Position numbers and translations under genes: made by a program. From JAYUDN01 sp043769645 (GTDB taxonomy: Bacteria; Patescibacteriota; Gracilibacteria; BD1-5; UBA2023), in contig JAYVJC010000038.1 of assembly GCA_043769645.1 (NCBI GenBank), positions 1 through 8,036 on the forward strand: 8,036 nt of DNA, in the 5' to 3' direction. The notes under the pieces were generated by a model. It made no database searches. It saw only the letters and a list, made by a program, of their open reading frames with translations, and was not told the DNA's origin. Positions 6,948 to 8,036 of this stretch are shown here, piece by piece; positions within the stretch are counted from its first letter, which is position 1; every line of letters starts with the position of its first letter.

Positions 6948-8036
6948 TTAATTCAGAACGAGATTATTATTCGCGAGATATTCATCGAACATCTTACGAT
7001 CCTTCATGTGATCAAGGAGGGTTCTCAGAGTTATCTGACCCGTCGAATGGAGCTGATTCATGGCATTTTGCATCGATACCATACCCTCGTGTTTTCCGGT
7101 CTCGATAGACGAGTAGAGCTGGGTAATATTTCCATCCATGATGATATTGCGTGAAGAGTCAGAGTTGATAAATATTTCTCGGGCGACAACGCTCTTTTTT
7201 CCTTCCGCATGAGGAAGGATAATCTGTCCTACCACCGCTACGAGAACCATAGCGAGCTGGACTCGCACTTGAGATTGCATGGCCGCAGGAAAAGCGTAGA
7301 TGAGTCGATCAAAGGTCTGGACGACGTCATTGGTATGGAGGGTTGAAATAACAAGGTGACCAGTCTCAGCAAGTGTGAGTACTGCAGCAATCGTCTCCAT
7401 ATCTCGCATTTCCCCAACCATCAAGATATCCGGATCTTCTCGCATCGCATCACGAATTGCTTGGTCAAAGGTATCAACATGTTTCCCGACTTCTTTCTGG
7501 TGGATCAGACTTTTTTCATTCTTGAGAAGGTATTCTATCGGATCTTCGATCGTTATGATGTGTTTATTATAGTTCTTATTCAGATAATCAATCATCCCTA
7601 TCAAAGTGGTGGTTTTTCCACTTCCCGTCCCTCCTGTTATGAGAAAGAGTCATCGATCCTTCTGGAGTAGATCAAGCATGACTCATTTGAGTCCTATATC
7701 TTCAGCTGTCGGAGTTTTTTTCTTGATCGTTCGCATCGCGATAGCCAGACCCTCTTGGTTTCGAGAAATATTGGTTCGGAAACGTGTACCATCGTATTGG
7801 AAGATAAAGTGATTCCCTGTTCTGAGTTTTACGAGAGAGTCGATATCAATACTTGGTTCCATATATCGGATGAGTTCTGAGAGTTCATCATACGAGATAC
7901 GTCCATAGGAGGTAACTGGAGAAACTTTTCGATCCGGAGTACGGATAAATGGATAGTCATCTGTCGTAATATGAACATCGGAGAGTCCATTGACAACGAC
8001 TTCTTGTAAGAATTGTAAGAATTTAGCAATTACTGG
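6948..8036 (-). CDS. pilT: Type IV pilus retraction ATPase PilT, N terminus cut by window edge, two TGA = Gly codons
   Basis: 362 visible residues of the hexameric cytoplasmic motor that depolymerises type IV pili for twitching and DNA uptake. The N-terminal domain has 'SDVHITTDDYPFIR' (residue 19 on) and 'TRFRTNISRNQEG', equivalent to the PAS-like half. The ATPase half has Walker A 'GGTGSGKTTT' (135-144), Asp box 'IEDPIEY' (163-169), Walker B 'ILMVGEMRD' (204-212) and His box 'TGHLVISTLHTND' (225-237). 'SSRNII' stands where PilT usually has 'AIRNLI'. There is no four-cysteine zinc site, and the length is near the usual 345-370, so PilT fits better than the extension ATPase PilB. TGAs encode Gly118 (plus-strand 7683-7685) and Gly129 (7650-7652); the latter is the conserved Gly in 'RGLxLxTG'. 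SDxH lies near residue 16 in known PilT, so only a few residues are likely missing. The stop is TAA (6948-6950). Confidence 0.94.

Overview
The window comes from a bacterium that reads UGA as glycine (genetic code 25), the code known from Candidatus Gracilibacteria (BD1-5) and Absconditabacteria (SR1) of the Candidate Phyla Radiation. Under the standard code every gene here breaks into pieces. With TGA read as sense, six long genes appear, holding 24 internal in-frame TGA codons plus one directly before a stop. Several of these TGAs sit where the family has a near-invariant glycine: the Nudix box, the DHFR Gly-Gly pair, the MFS G-P-x-x-G-G motif, and the residue before Walker A in PilT. TGG encodes Trp as usual. 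Genuine stops are TAA (4 genes) or TAG (2 genes). All translations and counts were made by hand.

Layout. Bases 2-826 are the 3' part of a periplasmic-adaptor (membrane fusion) protein. Its stop is one base from the start of an RND-family transporter (828-4166), so the two form an efflux or export operon cut by the left edge. A Nudix hydrolase (4296-4733) follows, behind a possible promoter/operator, and ends at a weak hairpin plus T-run. Next is a TetA/DHA1-like MFS transporter (4840-5991). The stretch 5992-6400 has no clear gene; it holds one consensus -10 box and some complementary segments. Dihydrofolate reductase folA (6401-6940) has a good promoter placed so that the mRNA would be leaderless or nearly so, and it carries an unusual Pro/Ser/Gln insert encoded by 8-base repeats. 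On the minus strand, converging with folA and only 7 bases away, is a type IV pilus retraction ATPase, pilT (6948-8036), cut at its N terminus by the right edge.

Together these are two membrane exporters, one nucleotide-pool or housekeeping hydrolase, one folate enzyme and one pilus motor. This looks like ordinary chromosomal content of a recoded CPR bacterium. I see no CRISPR array, insertion sequence, phage gene, tRNA or rRNA. The most notable features are the dense UGA-Gly recoding, the repeat-bearing DHFR, the altered proton-relay residues in the RND pump, and the lack of Shine-Dalgarno sequences. I did not find a clearly new multi-gene system.
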